A stretch of 64,000 bases of DNA from JACQLN01 sp049274895 (GTDB lineage: Bacteria; Patescibacteriota; Minisyncoccia; JACQLN01): NCBI GenBank assembly GCA_049274895.1, contig JBASTM010000011.1:1-64000 (forward strand), read 5' to 3'. Below the pieces are notes generated by a model. It was not told the origin of the DNA and ran no database searches. It saw only the letters and a list, made by a program, of their open reading frames with translations. Positions 32,182-40,801 of this stretch are shown in pieces. Both the position numbers and the translations under genes were made by a program. Numbering within the stretch: the first letter of the stretch is position 1; every line of letters starts with the position of its first letter.

Positions 32182-33600
32182 TTAAATAAATTTTAACTTA
32201 CGAATGGCAAATAAGGTCATTTTCAAAAGCAACCAGCCGTGGCGCCAGCGCTGGATATTGGTTTCGCCGTAGGTGCGAGTTTGATAACGAATGGGCAGTT
32301 CTACAATTTTTAGATTCAGCTTGGCCGCGCCGAACAGCAAATCAAAATCGCCGAAAGGATCAAACTCGCCGAAATATTTTCGGCCAACGGCTATTTTTTG
32401 GTAATCGTCGCGGAACAAAACCTTGGTCCCGCACAGCGTGTCCTTTATCCTTTGACCCAGCAACCAACTAAACATTAAACTAAAAAATTTATTGCCTAAT
32501 ATATTAAGGAATCTCATAGATTCTTTTTCTAACTGATACACCAACCGCGAACCGTTAATGAACTCTCCCCGACCCGAGACAATGGCCCGATAAAATTTAG
32601 GCAGATCCTCGGGCGCGACCGTAAGGTCGGCGTCCAAAATCATCAAAACCTCGCCCGTGGCCATTTCAAAACCCAGTCTCACGGCATCACCCTTGCCAAT
32701 TCCCTTCTGGACAGCATAGCGAATATCCGGTTTGCTATCATACTTATCTACAACTCTTCGGATCTCATCCAGGGTTCCATCTTCGGAATGACCCTCAATA
32801 AAAATAATCTCCTGGGAACTTCCAAATCTCGGCAAACGCAAAATTGCGTTCTCAATATTACCTTTTTCGTTTCGAGCGGGAATTATTATGGACACTGAAT
32901 AATCCCTTTCTTTTTGAGATTGAGGCCGAGCTATAACATAGTGAATTAGACCCAAGCGAGAAAAAATAGGTAGATTAGCAATTATCTTATTAAAAAAAGC
33001 AGAAACCAAAGGTATCCCTAAAGGCAAAATTAATTTATTGCCTTTTTTAACAACCTCAAAACCGGCAAGCCAGAGCATATTTTCAACATCACTCGGCGAC
33101 ATCCAGTTTTGAACAGGCCCTTTGGCTTTAAGATTTAATAACTCGGCTAACTGTAAGATAGGTTCCCATAAATAATTGTAATAAGTGATAATTATCCGAG
33201 TATGTCCGCGGCTGATTGCCTTAAGAGTATGAAAAGAACTTTCAATATCCGCCAAATATCCAACTAAATCGGAAAATATGACGTAATCAAAAATACCGTC
33301 CGATTCAAAATTCTCCGCATCCGCAACAATCCAAGTAAGCTGGGGATATTTTTTTTTGGCTGTTGTTACCATTGCCCTGGAAATATCCACGCCCACACCA
33401 TAGGCCGGTTTGACGGCATTGAGCAAGTCGCCGGTACCCGAACCTATTTCTAAAACCCGGCTATGCTCCGGCACGATAAACCGGCATAGATTTTCTACGG
33501 TTTTGTGATAATACCAATTGCGTTTTTTCCAATAGTCTCTCACCAAAGCTATAGTATTAAAATAATCAACCACTTCTTGTTTGTTCATATCATCTAACAA
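32182..33600 (-). CDS. Methyltransferase-GT2 glycosyltransferase fusion
   Basis: A 472-residue two-domain protein. Residues 20-220 form a class I SAM methyltransferase: VLEIGSGTGDLLNAVKPAYG (motif I), DAENFESDGIFDYVIFSDLV and the later HTLKAISRGHTRIIITYYNY. Residues 228-472 form a GT2 (DPM1-like) transferase: YSVSIIIPARNEKGNIENAI, EIIFIEGHSEDGT, ILDADLTVAPEDL and the C-terminal LPIRYQTRTYGETNIQRW. No stop or frameshift separates them. The GT2 part probably makes a polyprenyl-linked sugar, and the methyltransferase part may methylate the same or a neighbouring sugar. Confidence 0.9.
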   Translation of the reverse strand: MLDDMNKQEVVDYFNTIALVRDYWKKRNWYYHKTVENLCRFIVPEHSRVLEIGSGTGDLLNAVKPAYGVGVDISRAMVTTAKKKYPQLTWIVADAENFESDGIFDYVIFSDLVGYLADIESSFHTLKAISRGHTRIIITYYNYLWEPILQLAELLNLKAKGPVQNWMSPSDVENMLWLAGFEVVKKGNKLILPLGIPLVSAFFNKIIANLPIFSRLGLIHYVIARPQSQKERDYSVSIIIPARNEKGNIENAILRLPRFGSSQEIIFIEGHSEDGTLDEIRRVVDKYDSKPDIRYAVQKGIGKGDAVRLGFEMATGEVLMILDADLTVAPEDLPKFYRAIVSGRGEFINGSRLVYQLEKESMRFLNILGNKFFSLMFSWLLGQRIKDTLCGTKVLFRDDYQKIAVGRKYFGEFDPFGDFDLLFGAAKLNLKIVELPIRYQTRTYGETNIQRWRHGWLLLKMTLFAIRKLKFI

Positions 33601-33606
33601 TTTTAA

Positions 33607-34536
33607 CTATACCGTCAGATTATATTTTTTGAATACTCTATCTTTGATTTCTTTTACAGACAAATCCATTCTATCCGCTTGAACCTGAGTCAGATGATTC
33701 CTCCAATCACCCACGATTCCTTTTCGATATTGGCTATTCCAAAGTTCCTCGCCGGGTTTTCGACTAAAATTAGACGTTTCAACACCTGTGGCGTCGGAAT
33801 TTATTTTTTTTTCGGAAAGCTTATCTAAAGCGGAAAGTCTTTCGAAAGAACCAGCTTCAACCATGTTTTTTGAGATATCTTCGGAAACTTCCACTTCCAG
33901 ATATTCTAAAATGCCGACCAACATTTTTTGTGGTTCGGTTTTCATTGATTCATAGGTATAGCAATACATATTCCCCTTATAATCATTAAGAATGGAATAC
34001 TCCTTGTTCGCTCTCTTTATAAAAGCGTCGACAAAATCGTCTGAAATATTATCGGTAAGATCCTGCCGGCCTTTTCTAGCTTCATTAAAGTGAAAAGAGA
34101 CTACTCTATCTTTAATATCCCTTACGATGCAAATTTTCTTCATAACTGGATAGCAATAATCTATCAAATCGAGATAAAATATGTATTCTTGGGTTTTTTC
34201 TCCCACCAATCTTTTTTTGCGGAATGAATCGCACCATTGGCTGTATCTGTCTCGAAACATATTATAAAGTTCATTTCGGCTAATTTTATTAAAATAGGGA
34301 ACCAAATCGGCAAAATAACCATTTCTTGTTTTAGTAAATGATTTAACAAACTTAACTCCGTTATCTTCGTCTATGCTTCCAAGAACGTCAAAAAAGTGCG
34401 GTTCGCCAACACCGCTTTTGCCGCCCGGCAAAGTGGGAAAACAATTTATCTCGGGATGCGCGTCCAGCATGGCCGCCAACCAATAAGAACCGCTCTTGTT
34501 CATCCCCACCACTAAAAAATCTGGCCCTCTTATCAT
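33607..34536 (-). CDS. PAPS-dependent sulfotransferase
   Basis: A 309-residue sulfotransferase. The 5'-phosphosulfate binding loop is FLVVGMNKSGSYWLAAML near the N-terminus, and the 3'-phosphate binding region is ICIVRDIKDRVVSFHFNEAR in the middle. It should transfer sulfate from PAPS to a glycan hydroxyl or amine. The window also carries a PAPS synthase (47934-50726), so the donor is made locally. It overlaps the downstream-translated deacetylase gene by 4 bp; sulfation after N-deacetylation is a known scheme in heparan-type glycans, but is only inferred here. Confidence 0.9.
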   Translation of the reverse strand: MIRGPDFLVVGMNKSGSYWLAAMLDAHPEINCFPTLPGGKSGVGEPHFFDVLGSIDEDNGVKFVKSFTKTRNGYFADLVPYFNKISRNELYNMFRDRYSQWCDSFRKKRLVGEKTQEYIFYLDLIDYCYPVMKKICIVRDIKDRVVSFHFNEARKGRQDLTDNISDDFVDAFIKRANKEYSILNDYKGNMYCYTYESMKTEPQKMLVGILEYLEVEVSEDISKNMVEAGSFERLSALDKLSEKKINSDATGVETSNFSRKPGEELWNSQYRKGIVGDWRNHLTQVQADRMDLSVKEIKDRVFKKYNLTV

Positions 34537-35447
34537 GTTTTTATCGTTTTAAAAAAATCTTCGTAATTCCCCGCCGAAACTGTTAAAGAATGATCCTTTT
34601 CCGAAAATTTGCCGTGATTATAAGCAACTCCATATTTAAAACCAGATTTCCCCAATATTCGTATCGTGTGTTGATTATAATCGCCAAAAGGGTACGAAAA
34701 ACATCTTATATCAGCCCCGATAACGCTTTCAATCGTTTTCTTGGATTCAACAATGTCGTCGAATTGACTCTCTTCATCTAATGATTTTAAAGAAGTATGA
34801 CTGTAACCATGGCTGCCTATTTCCATTCCTTTTTTTCTCATTTCCTTAAGTTGGCTCGGCGTCATGAAAAAATCGGTCAAAAACTTTTTCTCGTCCCGGA
34901 CCATCTTTTTGAATAAAGGATCAATGAATCCATTTTTAACCTCAACCGGCAATCCGGCCAACACCTGTTTCAGGTTAGCTGTAAGAACGGTATCTTTAAG
35001 CCTTTTCTGGTTATTGATTCTACGTTTAGAGGAGACATTAAAATCTCTAAATCTTGCTGGATAACAACCCTTAAGATAACTCACCAAGGTGTCGGATACC
35101 GACCTTTCGTTCGACTTGGAGAATATCACGTGCATTTTTATGGTCGCCGGCACTATACCGCCAAAAACACAACCGATCGGAAAAAATGTAGCTCTGACCT
35201 TATTGGAAGTCAAAACTGGAAAAACATTGGTAAAGTGATCTGCCACACCATCGTCGAAAGTAAGCGAAATATACTTCTTAAGAATATAATCTTTATTTTT
35301 TTGATCAATGAAATCACCCAAACCAATTACTCTATAGTGGTCCAATATGAATTTTATTTGCTTCTTAAAATCCTTAAGATTTACGGATTTAAGATTAAAA
35401 CCGCCTGTTTTACGATCCCTAACGTAATGATACACGACTATAGGCAT
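34533..35447 (-). CDS. Polysaccharide deacetylase (NodB-type)
   Basis: A 304-residue CE4/NodB-homology protein. The metal-binding motif LTFDDGVADH is at about residues 63-72, the His pair in GSHGYSHTSLKSL near 217, and the third motif FSYPFGDYNQHT near 255. A large insertion (about 105-200) rich in basic residues separates the first two motifs. It has no signal peptide, so it likely acts on a cytoplasmic glycan intermediate. It is coupled to the sulfotransferase by a 4-bp overlap. Confidence 0.9.
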   Translation of the reverse strand: MPIVVYHYVRDRKTGGFNLKSVNLKDFKKQIKFILDHYRVIGLGDFIDQKNKDYILKKYISLTFDDGVADHFTNVFPVLTSNKVRATFFPIGCVFGGIVPATIKMHVIFSKSNERSVSDTLVSYLKGCYPARFRDFNVSSKRRINNQKRLKDTVLTANLKQVLAGLPVEVKNGFIDPLFKKMVRDEKKFLTDFFMTPSQLKEMRKKGMEIGSHGYSHTSLKSLDEESQFDDIVESKKTIESVIGADIRCFSYPFGDYNQHTIRILGKSGFKYGVAYNHGKFSEKDHSLTVSAGNYEDFFKTIKT

Positions 35448-35451
35448 GGTA

Positions 35452-36807
35452 TCAGTCTAAAAAATCCAAAATAAAATTAGCCATCCTTAATCCGGCTTGG
35501 CCGTCGTGTTTCCAGCATTGTTGCGAAACCATTTTTTTTCTGCCTTCGGAATTTAAAGACTGATTTTCCAAATATTTTTTCATCCAATATGCTAAATCTT
35601 CCTCGTCTTTAACCACGGTCACACCACCAGTGTTAATTAATTTGGAATAATGCTCAGTTTCAAAATAACGTATGGGTTTTTTCATTAAAGGATATCTCCC
35701 CAAATCAGAGAATTTTATATTAATTACAGGCTTATCGAATAAAGCCGCGTCTATAGCAATCGAGGAAGTCAAACTTATCATCATATCGCTGTAAGATAAA
35801 ATATTGACCAGTCCTTGCAAATCGGAAAAATCCAGATCCCAGTCAACACCCCTTTCCCCGCTGAACTTATACCCTGGTCTTTGGTAAATTATACCCATAT
35901 CTAAAAGATCTGGATCCAAATCAACCTTGTCGTTAGGAGGAAAGCGAACCACCAGCTGAACATTAAAACGCTTCAGTTCACTATTAAGAATATGATAGAT
36001 CATTCTTATCAAACTCCTATCGGCATCCCCTCTTTCCCGTCCGGACGGGGCGAAAACAACTATTTTTTTATCGCCGGCAATTCCCAAACCACGGTAAAAC
36101 ATATTTCTTTCTTCCGGCTTGTTCTTAAAATAAAAATCATACTGGGGAATGCCAACAACCTCAATGTCTTTAGAGTCTATATCGACAAAACGGACTGCTT
36201 CCTTTTTAACCACATCGTTGTAAACAACTAATTTATCCGGCAAAAGACGGATCATACATCGACCGGTTATTTTGTCCCAAGAAGTTATTAAACCAATGCT
36301 TTTTATTTTTCTTCGTTTAGCTTCTTTCAAAAAAGAAATCTCATCGTCGCCAAACAAATGGGCTAAAAACACCAAGTCAGGCTGGTATTTTTCAAAATAT
36401 CTCCGATAAGTACCGTCCCAAGCTAAAAAGTAATCCAAAAACCTGACAATCTTCCTAAAAATCTTCCTAGCAAAAATTCTATTAAACAATAGTTTAAAGC
36501 CGAACAGGATAAAATTTTTATCCTGCTCAAATTTCATCCGGTGCTTCAAATCTACAGTTTTAGTATTTATAAGATTAAACTTTAAAAGACTGAAAATTTT
36601 GTTAAGAAAAAAAGGCCTGTAAGACGGAGTTATTTCATAAATAATATCATCTCCGCCGAATTCTTTTTCGAAGTATTCCTTTTTCTCTCCACTGCTTACA
36701 AACAATACTATTCTGATTTCTTTTCCTTTAAGAATCTTAAAAACATCGGACCTTAGTATATTCCTGGCTTCAACCCCCTGAAATATGGGAATAAAAACGG
36801 TTTTCAT
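35452..36807 (-). CDS. GT-B-like surface-glycan transferase, paralog 1 of 4
   Basis: A protein of 451 residues from the ATG at 36807; the upstream in-frame ATG at 36864 overlaps the preceding gene. It begins KTVFIPIFQGVEARNILRSDVF, like its paralogs. Family marks here are LITSWDKITGRCMIRLLPDK, IPQYDFYFKN, VVRFPPNDKVDLD, a C-terminal IDAALFDKPVINI, and the end CWKHDGQAGLRMANFI. The fold resembles GT-B/CDP-glycerol glycerophosphotransferase-like enzymes, but no known family is recognised with certainty. Paralogs are at 44543, 54069 and 56232. Confidence 0.8.
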   Translation of the reverse strand: MKTVFIPIFQGVEARNILRSDVFKILKGKEIRIVLFVSSGEKKEYFEKEFGGDDIIYEITPSYRPFFLNKIFSLLKFNLINTKTVDLKHRMKFEQDKNFILFGFKLLFNRIFARKIFRKIVRFLDYFLAWDGTYRRYFEKYQPDLVFLAHLFGDDEISFLKEAKRRKIKSIGLITSWDKITGRCMIRLLPDKLVVYNDVVKKEAVRFVDIDSKDIEVVGIPQYDFYFKNKPEERNMFYRGLGIAGDKKIVVFAPSGRERGDADRSLIRMIYHILNSELKRFNVQLVVRFPPNDKVDLDPDLLDMGIIYQRPGYKFSGERGVDWDLDFSDLQGLVNILSYSDMMISLTSSIAIDAALFDKPVINIKFSDLGRYPLMKKPIRYFETEHYSKLINTGGVTVVKDEEDLAYWMKKYLENQSLNSEGRKKMVSQQCWKHDGQAGLRMANFILDFLD

Positions 36808-36817
36808 CTTAAAACTC

Positions 36818-37726
36818 TTACTTGTTTTCGATTTCTTCACGTATAAAGTAAAAATAATGGCCATCTTTCCAATACAACCTTAAAAGAACATCAGTTAAAA
36901 AACCGACCGCAAAAAGAACTATACCGAGAACTACAAACATAGTTCCGGATACAAATAAAATTCCGGAATCAGAGCCGAAAGACAAGGACGTAGAAAACCA
37001 AAACAAAAAACCAACAAGAGTGAAAAAAAATCCCCAACCACCAAAAAACCTGAAAGGCTTGATGAAATATCTTAAAAAGAAAATGACAGCAAAAAGGTCG
37101 AAAACTGTTTTAGCCATTTTGGAAATCTTCATCCCAGAACCTCTAAAAACCCTAGGACTGTGAGAAATCTCAACCTCACCAATGATTGCCCCTCTTTCCT
37201 TCGCCAAAGCGGGTAAAAAAATCTGCATATTGCCCCAAAGACGAAAATCTTTTATAAACCTGGCCCGGTAAGCCCTGAGCCCGCAACCAAAATCATGGAT
37301 TTTAAGGTCAAGTAAGAATCTCACCAAAAGATTGGCGACCTTTGAAAAAACGAGACGTCTCCAAGGATCGTATCTTTTTTTGCGCCAACCAACGACAACG
37401 TCAAACCCAGAATTTATTTTATCGATAAATTTGGAGATATCGGCTGGATTGTTCTGGAGATCGGCATCTAAAAAAACAAGAATCTCACCTTGGGCGTGCT
37501 GGATTGCGGTATCTAAAGCCGGAGTGTTGCCATAATTTCTTTGATGACAAACAGCTCTTAAGGGTTTCAACTCTTTCATTATTTCCCAACTATTATCTCT
37601 TGACCCATCGTTTACGAAAACAATCTCAAATTTTTCCGGCCTGTTTTCAAGAGATTTTAAGATGCGCGCGTGAAGCTCTTTTAAGCTTTGGGCATCATTA
37701 TAAACAGGCACTAGTATGGAAATCAT
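36818..37726 (-). CDS. GT2 glycosyltransferase with C-terminal membrane helices
   Basis: A protein of 302 residues from the ATG at 37726, preferred over a GTG at 37771 that lies in the terminator of the preceding gene. The DPM1/ArnC-like GT2 domain shows ISILVPVYNDAQSLKELHAR, FVNDGSRDNSW, HQRNYGNTPALDTAIQHA, FLDADLQNNP (DxD) and a GCGLRAYRARF region. Two membrane helices follow (about residues 215-245 and 255-285). Such enzymes make polyprenyl-phosphate sugars for GT-C transferases, two of which are encoded at 40802-44565. Confidence 0.92.
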   Translation of the reverse strand: MISILVPVYNDAQSLKELHARILKSLENRPEKFEIVFVNDGSRDNSWEIMKELKPLRAVCHQRNYGNTPALDTAIQHAQGEILVFLDADLQNNPADISKFIDKINSGFDVVVGWRKKRYDPWRRLVFSKVANLLVRFLLDLKIHDFGCGLRAYRARFIKDFRLWGNMQIFLPALAKERGAIIGEVEISHSPRVFRGSGMKISKMAKTVFDLFAVIFFLRYFIKPFRFFGGWGFFFTLVGFLFWFSTSLSFGSDSGILFVSGTMFVVLGIVLFAVGFLTDVLLRLYWKDGHYFYFIREEIENK

Positions 37727-37750
37727 ATGATTTATAACCATAAAATAAAA

Positions 37751-37773
37751 GGCGAGGTTTTGCAACCTCACCT
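37751..37773 (-). terminator. Terminator of the radical SAM gene
   Basis: Minus strand: GGTGAGGTT/AACCTCGCC stem with a small loop (GCA), followed by TTTTATTTT. Confidence 0.85.
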
Positions 37774-37794
37774 GATTGGACAGAAACCCTAGAT

Positions 37795-39351
37795 TTAGAC
37801 AGAAACCCTAGATATCGCTCCAGAACTCCAGCGCGAACCCATGTTTTCCTTTAGTCTAGCCTCGACGTAATCCCGGCGGTTGACAGTGCGCCAAGCCCAT
37901 TCTCTTAATTCCACCAAACGTTCCGGAGACACAGTAGTATTCTTCATGACTGGATTTTTCCAATTCATCAGATCCGGATCAAAACCTGGATCCAGATAAC
38001 CACTTTTTATAGCCGTCTCGTAAAGACAACTGCCTGGGAAAGGGATGGGGATAAAGAACGTGCAGTAATGGGCGCCGGCGTCAACCAACCGTCTACCAAG
38101 ATCAATACTTTGGTATATTTCGGCTTCCGTCTCATCAGGAAAGCCAATCATCATATTGATCGGGCAGACAATACCGACCTCAACAGCCGTCTCAACCAGC
38201 TTGACCACATCTGTTCTGGAGTGGTCCAGTTTAGCTGTGGCATATTTATCAAGTATACGTTGGGAGGCCGACTCAACCGGGAAAACAATAACACTAAACC
38301 CGGCTGCTTTGAGTAACTCCAAGTAATCCCGATCAATCTCCAACCCGCCTCTCTTCGACTTTACAAAAAGATGAACCAAGTTGACACCATTGACGTTAGC
38401 TATAATCAAACCTCTACTGACCACTTGTTCAAATATAGCTTTCACACGCCATTTTTTGGCGAGCATACTATCATCCTCAAAATATAGCTTTTTTATACCC
38501 AGATCTTGAATCCTATCTATTTCAGAAATAACCCGCTCTACTGATTTGAGCCGCAAAGAACCAATGTCACCACTAAATCCCGATTCATCTTTCTCTGTAG
38601 AAATGTGGCAATACGTACATCTAAAAGGACAACCCCGCGAGGTCATGATCGGAGCATATCGGTGCTGACCATGAGTAGAAATATCGCCATGAGGAGCCGC
38701 TATTTTTTCATATTTATCGAGGGGTAATAGCTCCCAAGCCGGCACCGGCAACTGGTCCAAGTCAGTGATTACTGTATCCACCTGCGGTGGGGTAAGTTTA
38801 TAACCATTAGCACCATTTCTACAGACGGTCCCCGGAACACCCTTAAGTGACTCTCCCTTGCTCCATTTCTGGACAATATCCACCACTACACGCTCACCCT
38901 CGGTGGTGCAGATTAAGTCTATGGAACTGGAAGACATAAGGCGCGGCACCATGTTGCGGGCATTAACTCCGCCGGTAATAACCAAAGCATCCGGATTCAC
39001 CTCCCGAACCAAATGTGCCATTTCCAAAACCATACGGGTTTGGGGTGTAAAATTGGAATTTATACCCACAACATTATAGCCGCCTCTTGATACAACTTCA
39101 CGAATACGCTCCGGCGACATACCTATACGCATCAAACCATTAGGTTGTCTAACTACTCTTCGAAACGTATCATCCAGACTATCTCCAGGCCCACCAACTG
39201 AAGCATCAAGCACATCAACTTCAAAACCAGCATCTCTTAATGCTCCAGCCAAATATAGAGGACCTAAAGAACCATCCGGACGGGGTGTTTCTATATCCAT
39301 CAGCTGGTTCGGCGGATAGACCAAAAGAACCTTAGGTTCCTTCAATAGCAT
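37795..39351 (-). CDS. B12-binding-domain radical SAM protein
   Basis: A 518-residue class B radical SAM enzyme. The N-terminal cobalamin-binding-like domain (1-190) starts with KVLLVYPPNQLMDIETPRPD and has LGPLYLAGALRDAGFEVDVLDA. The radical SAM core has the 4Fe-4S motif SRGCPFRCTYCHIS near residue 240 and FEDDSMLAKKWR later. Members of this class methylate carbon or phosphorus atoms or catalyse other radical reactions. A good Shine-Dalgarno (AAAGGAG) precedes the ATG, unlike most genes nearby. It follows the GHMP kinase and a 60-residue protein, so a sugar modification is likely; the reaction is unknown. Confidence 0.9.
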   Translation of the reverse strand: MLLKEPKVLLVYPPNQLMDIETPRPDGSLGPLYLAGALRDAGFEVDVLDASVGGPGDSLDDTFRRVVRQPNGLMRIGMSPERIREVVSRGGYNVVGINSNFTPQTRMVLEMAHLVREVNPDALVITGGVNARNMVPRLMSSSSIDLICTTEGERVVVDIVQKWSKGESLKGVPGTVCRNGANGYKLTPPQVDTVITDLDQLPVPAWELLPLDKYEKIAAPHGDISTHGQHRYAPIMTSRGCPFRCTYCHISTEKDESGFSGDIGSLRLKSVERVISEIDRIQDLGIKKLYFEDDSMLAKKWRVKAIFEQVVSRGLIIANVNGVNLVHLFVKSKRGGLEIDRDYLELLKAAGFSVIVFPVESASQRILDKYATAKLDHSRTDVVKLVETAVEVGIVCPINMMIGFPDETEAEIYQSIDLGRRLVDAGAHYCTFFIPIPFPGSCLYETAIKSGYLDPGFDPDLMNWKNPVMKNTTVSPERLVELREWAWRTVNRRDYVEARLKENMGSRWSSGAISRVSV

Positions 39352-39448
39352 TGAGTTTCTCCTTTTTTGTATTACAACTGGTTAATTTTAAGGTACCATC
39401 CAGATAATAACAACTCTGGCTGTCAATATCAACAACCTTAAACCAAGT

Positions 39449-39480
39449 AAAAAAACCCACCCAGATTACGGGCAGGTTTA
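39449..39480 (-). terminator. Terminator of the small DDVSGVL protein gene
   Basis: Minus strand: AAACC.GCCC / GGG.GGGTTT imperfect stem followed by a T-run (TTTTTTTAC). Confidence 0.65.
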
Positions 39481-39485
39481 TAAAA

Positions 39486-39668
39486 TCAATCCCTCTTGAT
39501 TCTTTTGGTCGTGGATATCAAAACCCCAGAAACATCATCAAAAACATAATCCCCCACCAGAATTTGATGGGTAGATACCGGTACCAATACTCCAGAAACA
39601 TCATCGGCCACAAAATTCGCCTCGGTCTTTTTATTATGAGGATCGAGGATGGCTTTACAACCACTCAT
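39486..39668 (-). CDS. Small protein with repeated DDVSGVL motif
   Basis: A peptide of 60 residues from the ATG at 39668, which has a good Shine-Dalgarno (AAGGTGG, spacer 6); a GTG 9 bases upstream is also in frame. The sequence carries two copies of DDVSGVL (VADDVSGVLVPVS and VFDDVSGVLISTT), separated by about 22 residues, with a basic tail KRIKRD. No signal peptide or membrane helix. I do not recognise it. It stands alone between the GHMP kinase and the radical SAM gene, with its own terminator. Confidence 0.7.
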   Translation of the reverse strand: MSGCKAILDPHNKKTEANFVADDVSGVLVPVSTHQILVGDYVFDDVSGVLISTTKRIKRD

Positions 39669-39714
39669 TTGTGCCACCTTTCTTTGTTGGTCTAATTAAA
39701 GAACTTTGACCAGA

Positions 39715-40695
39715 TTAAAAATCAATTCTGGCCACCCTGGTACCTTTATAGTCTATACCGAAATCAATAGGTTTAAAACCGAGATCTACCATGGTTTCTT
39801 TTAGTCTCAATACTCCTTCTTGATCGGCACAACAAAAAAGGAAATAACCGCCTCCACCGGCACCGATCAATTTACCGCCCAATGCCCCATTCTCGAGTGC
39901 AGAGTTATAAATAACATCAAATTCCGGCGAGCTGATTCGGTCGGACATCTCCCGTTTGATTCGCCAATGCTCGTCCATAAGGCAACCAAAATCGAAAATA
40001 TTCCCCCGTTCGAAAGCCTTAAGCACCTGCCGCCCAATGACTTTGGTGCGATGCTTCAACTTAAGAGCTTTTTGACGATCTTGGTCGCGCAACACTTCCA
40101 CGCTCTCACGCCGCACTCCTGTATAAAAGAGTAAAGAGCACGAAACAAACTGGCGCACAGTACCGGGACTGATGTTTGGATGGTACCACCTAACCGATTG
40201 GTCAGTTCCGATCTCCAAGACCGTGAAACCACCCAAAGCGGCTAGATACGGATCTTGCTTGCCGTCGGGCAAACCCAAGGCCTGGGTTATCCGGAAGGCG
40301 CCTTCGGCCAAGTCAGTCTGTGATTTTTGAACGCCCTTAAAATTCCACAAGACGTTCAAGAGACCGACAGCGCAGCTACCGGAAGAACCAAGGCCGGTGC
40401 CCATTGGCGTGTCGGCGTGGAAATAAATACTAACCGCCTTTTTGACGCCAGCAAGCTTTAAGGCCTCCCGACCAATGGTATGCTCGACTTCATCCACAAT
40501 ATCAACCGATTCGAACTTAAGATATTGAAGTTCTATCTTCTCCGAAACACCAATCCAGGGCCGGCGCGCGAATATATCCATGAACATATTGATGGCGACA
40601 CCAAAGATAAAACCGCCGTATTTTTCGCAATAGGAGGGCAAATCGGTGCCGCCGCCCCCCAAAGAAATCCTGAACGGGGTCCGAGACATCAGCAT
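39715..40695 (-). CDS. GHMP-family sugar kinase (heptose-7-phosphate kinase-like)
   Basis: A 326-residue GHMP kinase: SRTPFRISLGGGGTDLPSYC at the start (sugar-binding loop), TPMGTGLGSSGSCAVGLLNV (ATP-binding motif) and LIGAGGGGYFLFCC near the C-terminus. It is close in pattern to HddA, the D-glycero-D-manno-heptose 7-phosphate kinase, and to fucokinase-type proteins. The HddA partners GmhA, GmhB and HddC are not in the window, so the substrate is left open. The ATG has a strong Shine-Dalgarno (AAAGGAGG, spacer 6). Confidence 0.9.
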   Translation of the reverse strand: MLMSRTPFRISLGGGGTDLPSYCEKYGGFIFGVAINMFMDIFARRPWIGVSEKIELQYLKFESVDIVDEVEHTIGREALKLAGVKKAVSIYFHADTPMGTGLGSSGSCAVGLLNVLWNFKGVQKSQTDLAEGAFRITQALGLPDGKQDPYLAALGGFTVLEIGTDQSVRWYHPNISPGTVRQFVSCSLLFYTGVRRESVEVLRDQDRQKALKLKHRTKVIGRQVLKAFERGNIFDFGCLMDEHWRIKREMSDRISSPEFDVIYNSALENGALGGKLIGAGGGGYFLFCCADQEGVLRLKETMVDLGFKPIDFGIDYKGTRVARIDF

Positions 40696-40801
40696 GGTAT
40701 CCTCCTTTTTTGTTTTTAAGTCAAAGAACCACCCTGTTAAAACTAATCTTATTCACTTTAAGTTGCAACGATTCATAACTTAGTAATACTAATGGTAAAT
40801 A

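Noticed and set aside
36808..36864. Longer start for GT-B-like paralog 1 at 36864
   Set aside because: It would overlap the GT2 gene by 47 bp, and the paralogs all begin at the KT(V/L)F position.
39486..39668. RiPP precursor for the radical SAM protein
   Set aside because: No leader/core division or Cys/Ser/Thr-rich core, no transporter, and a terminator separates it from the radical SAM gene. Kept only as a possibility.
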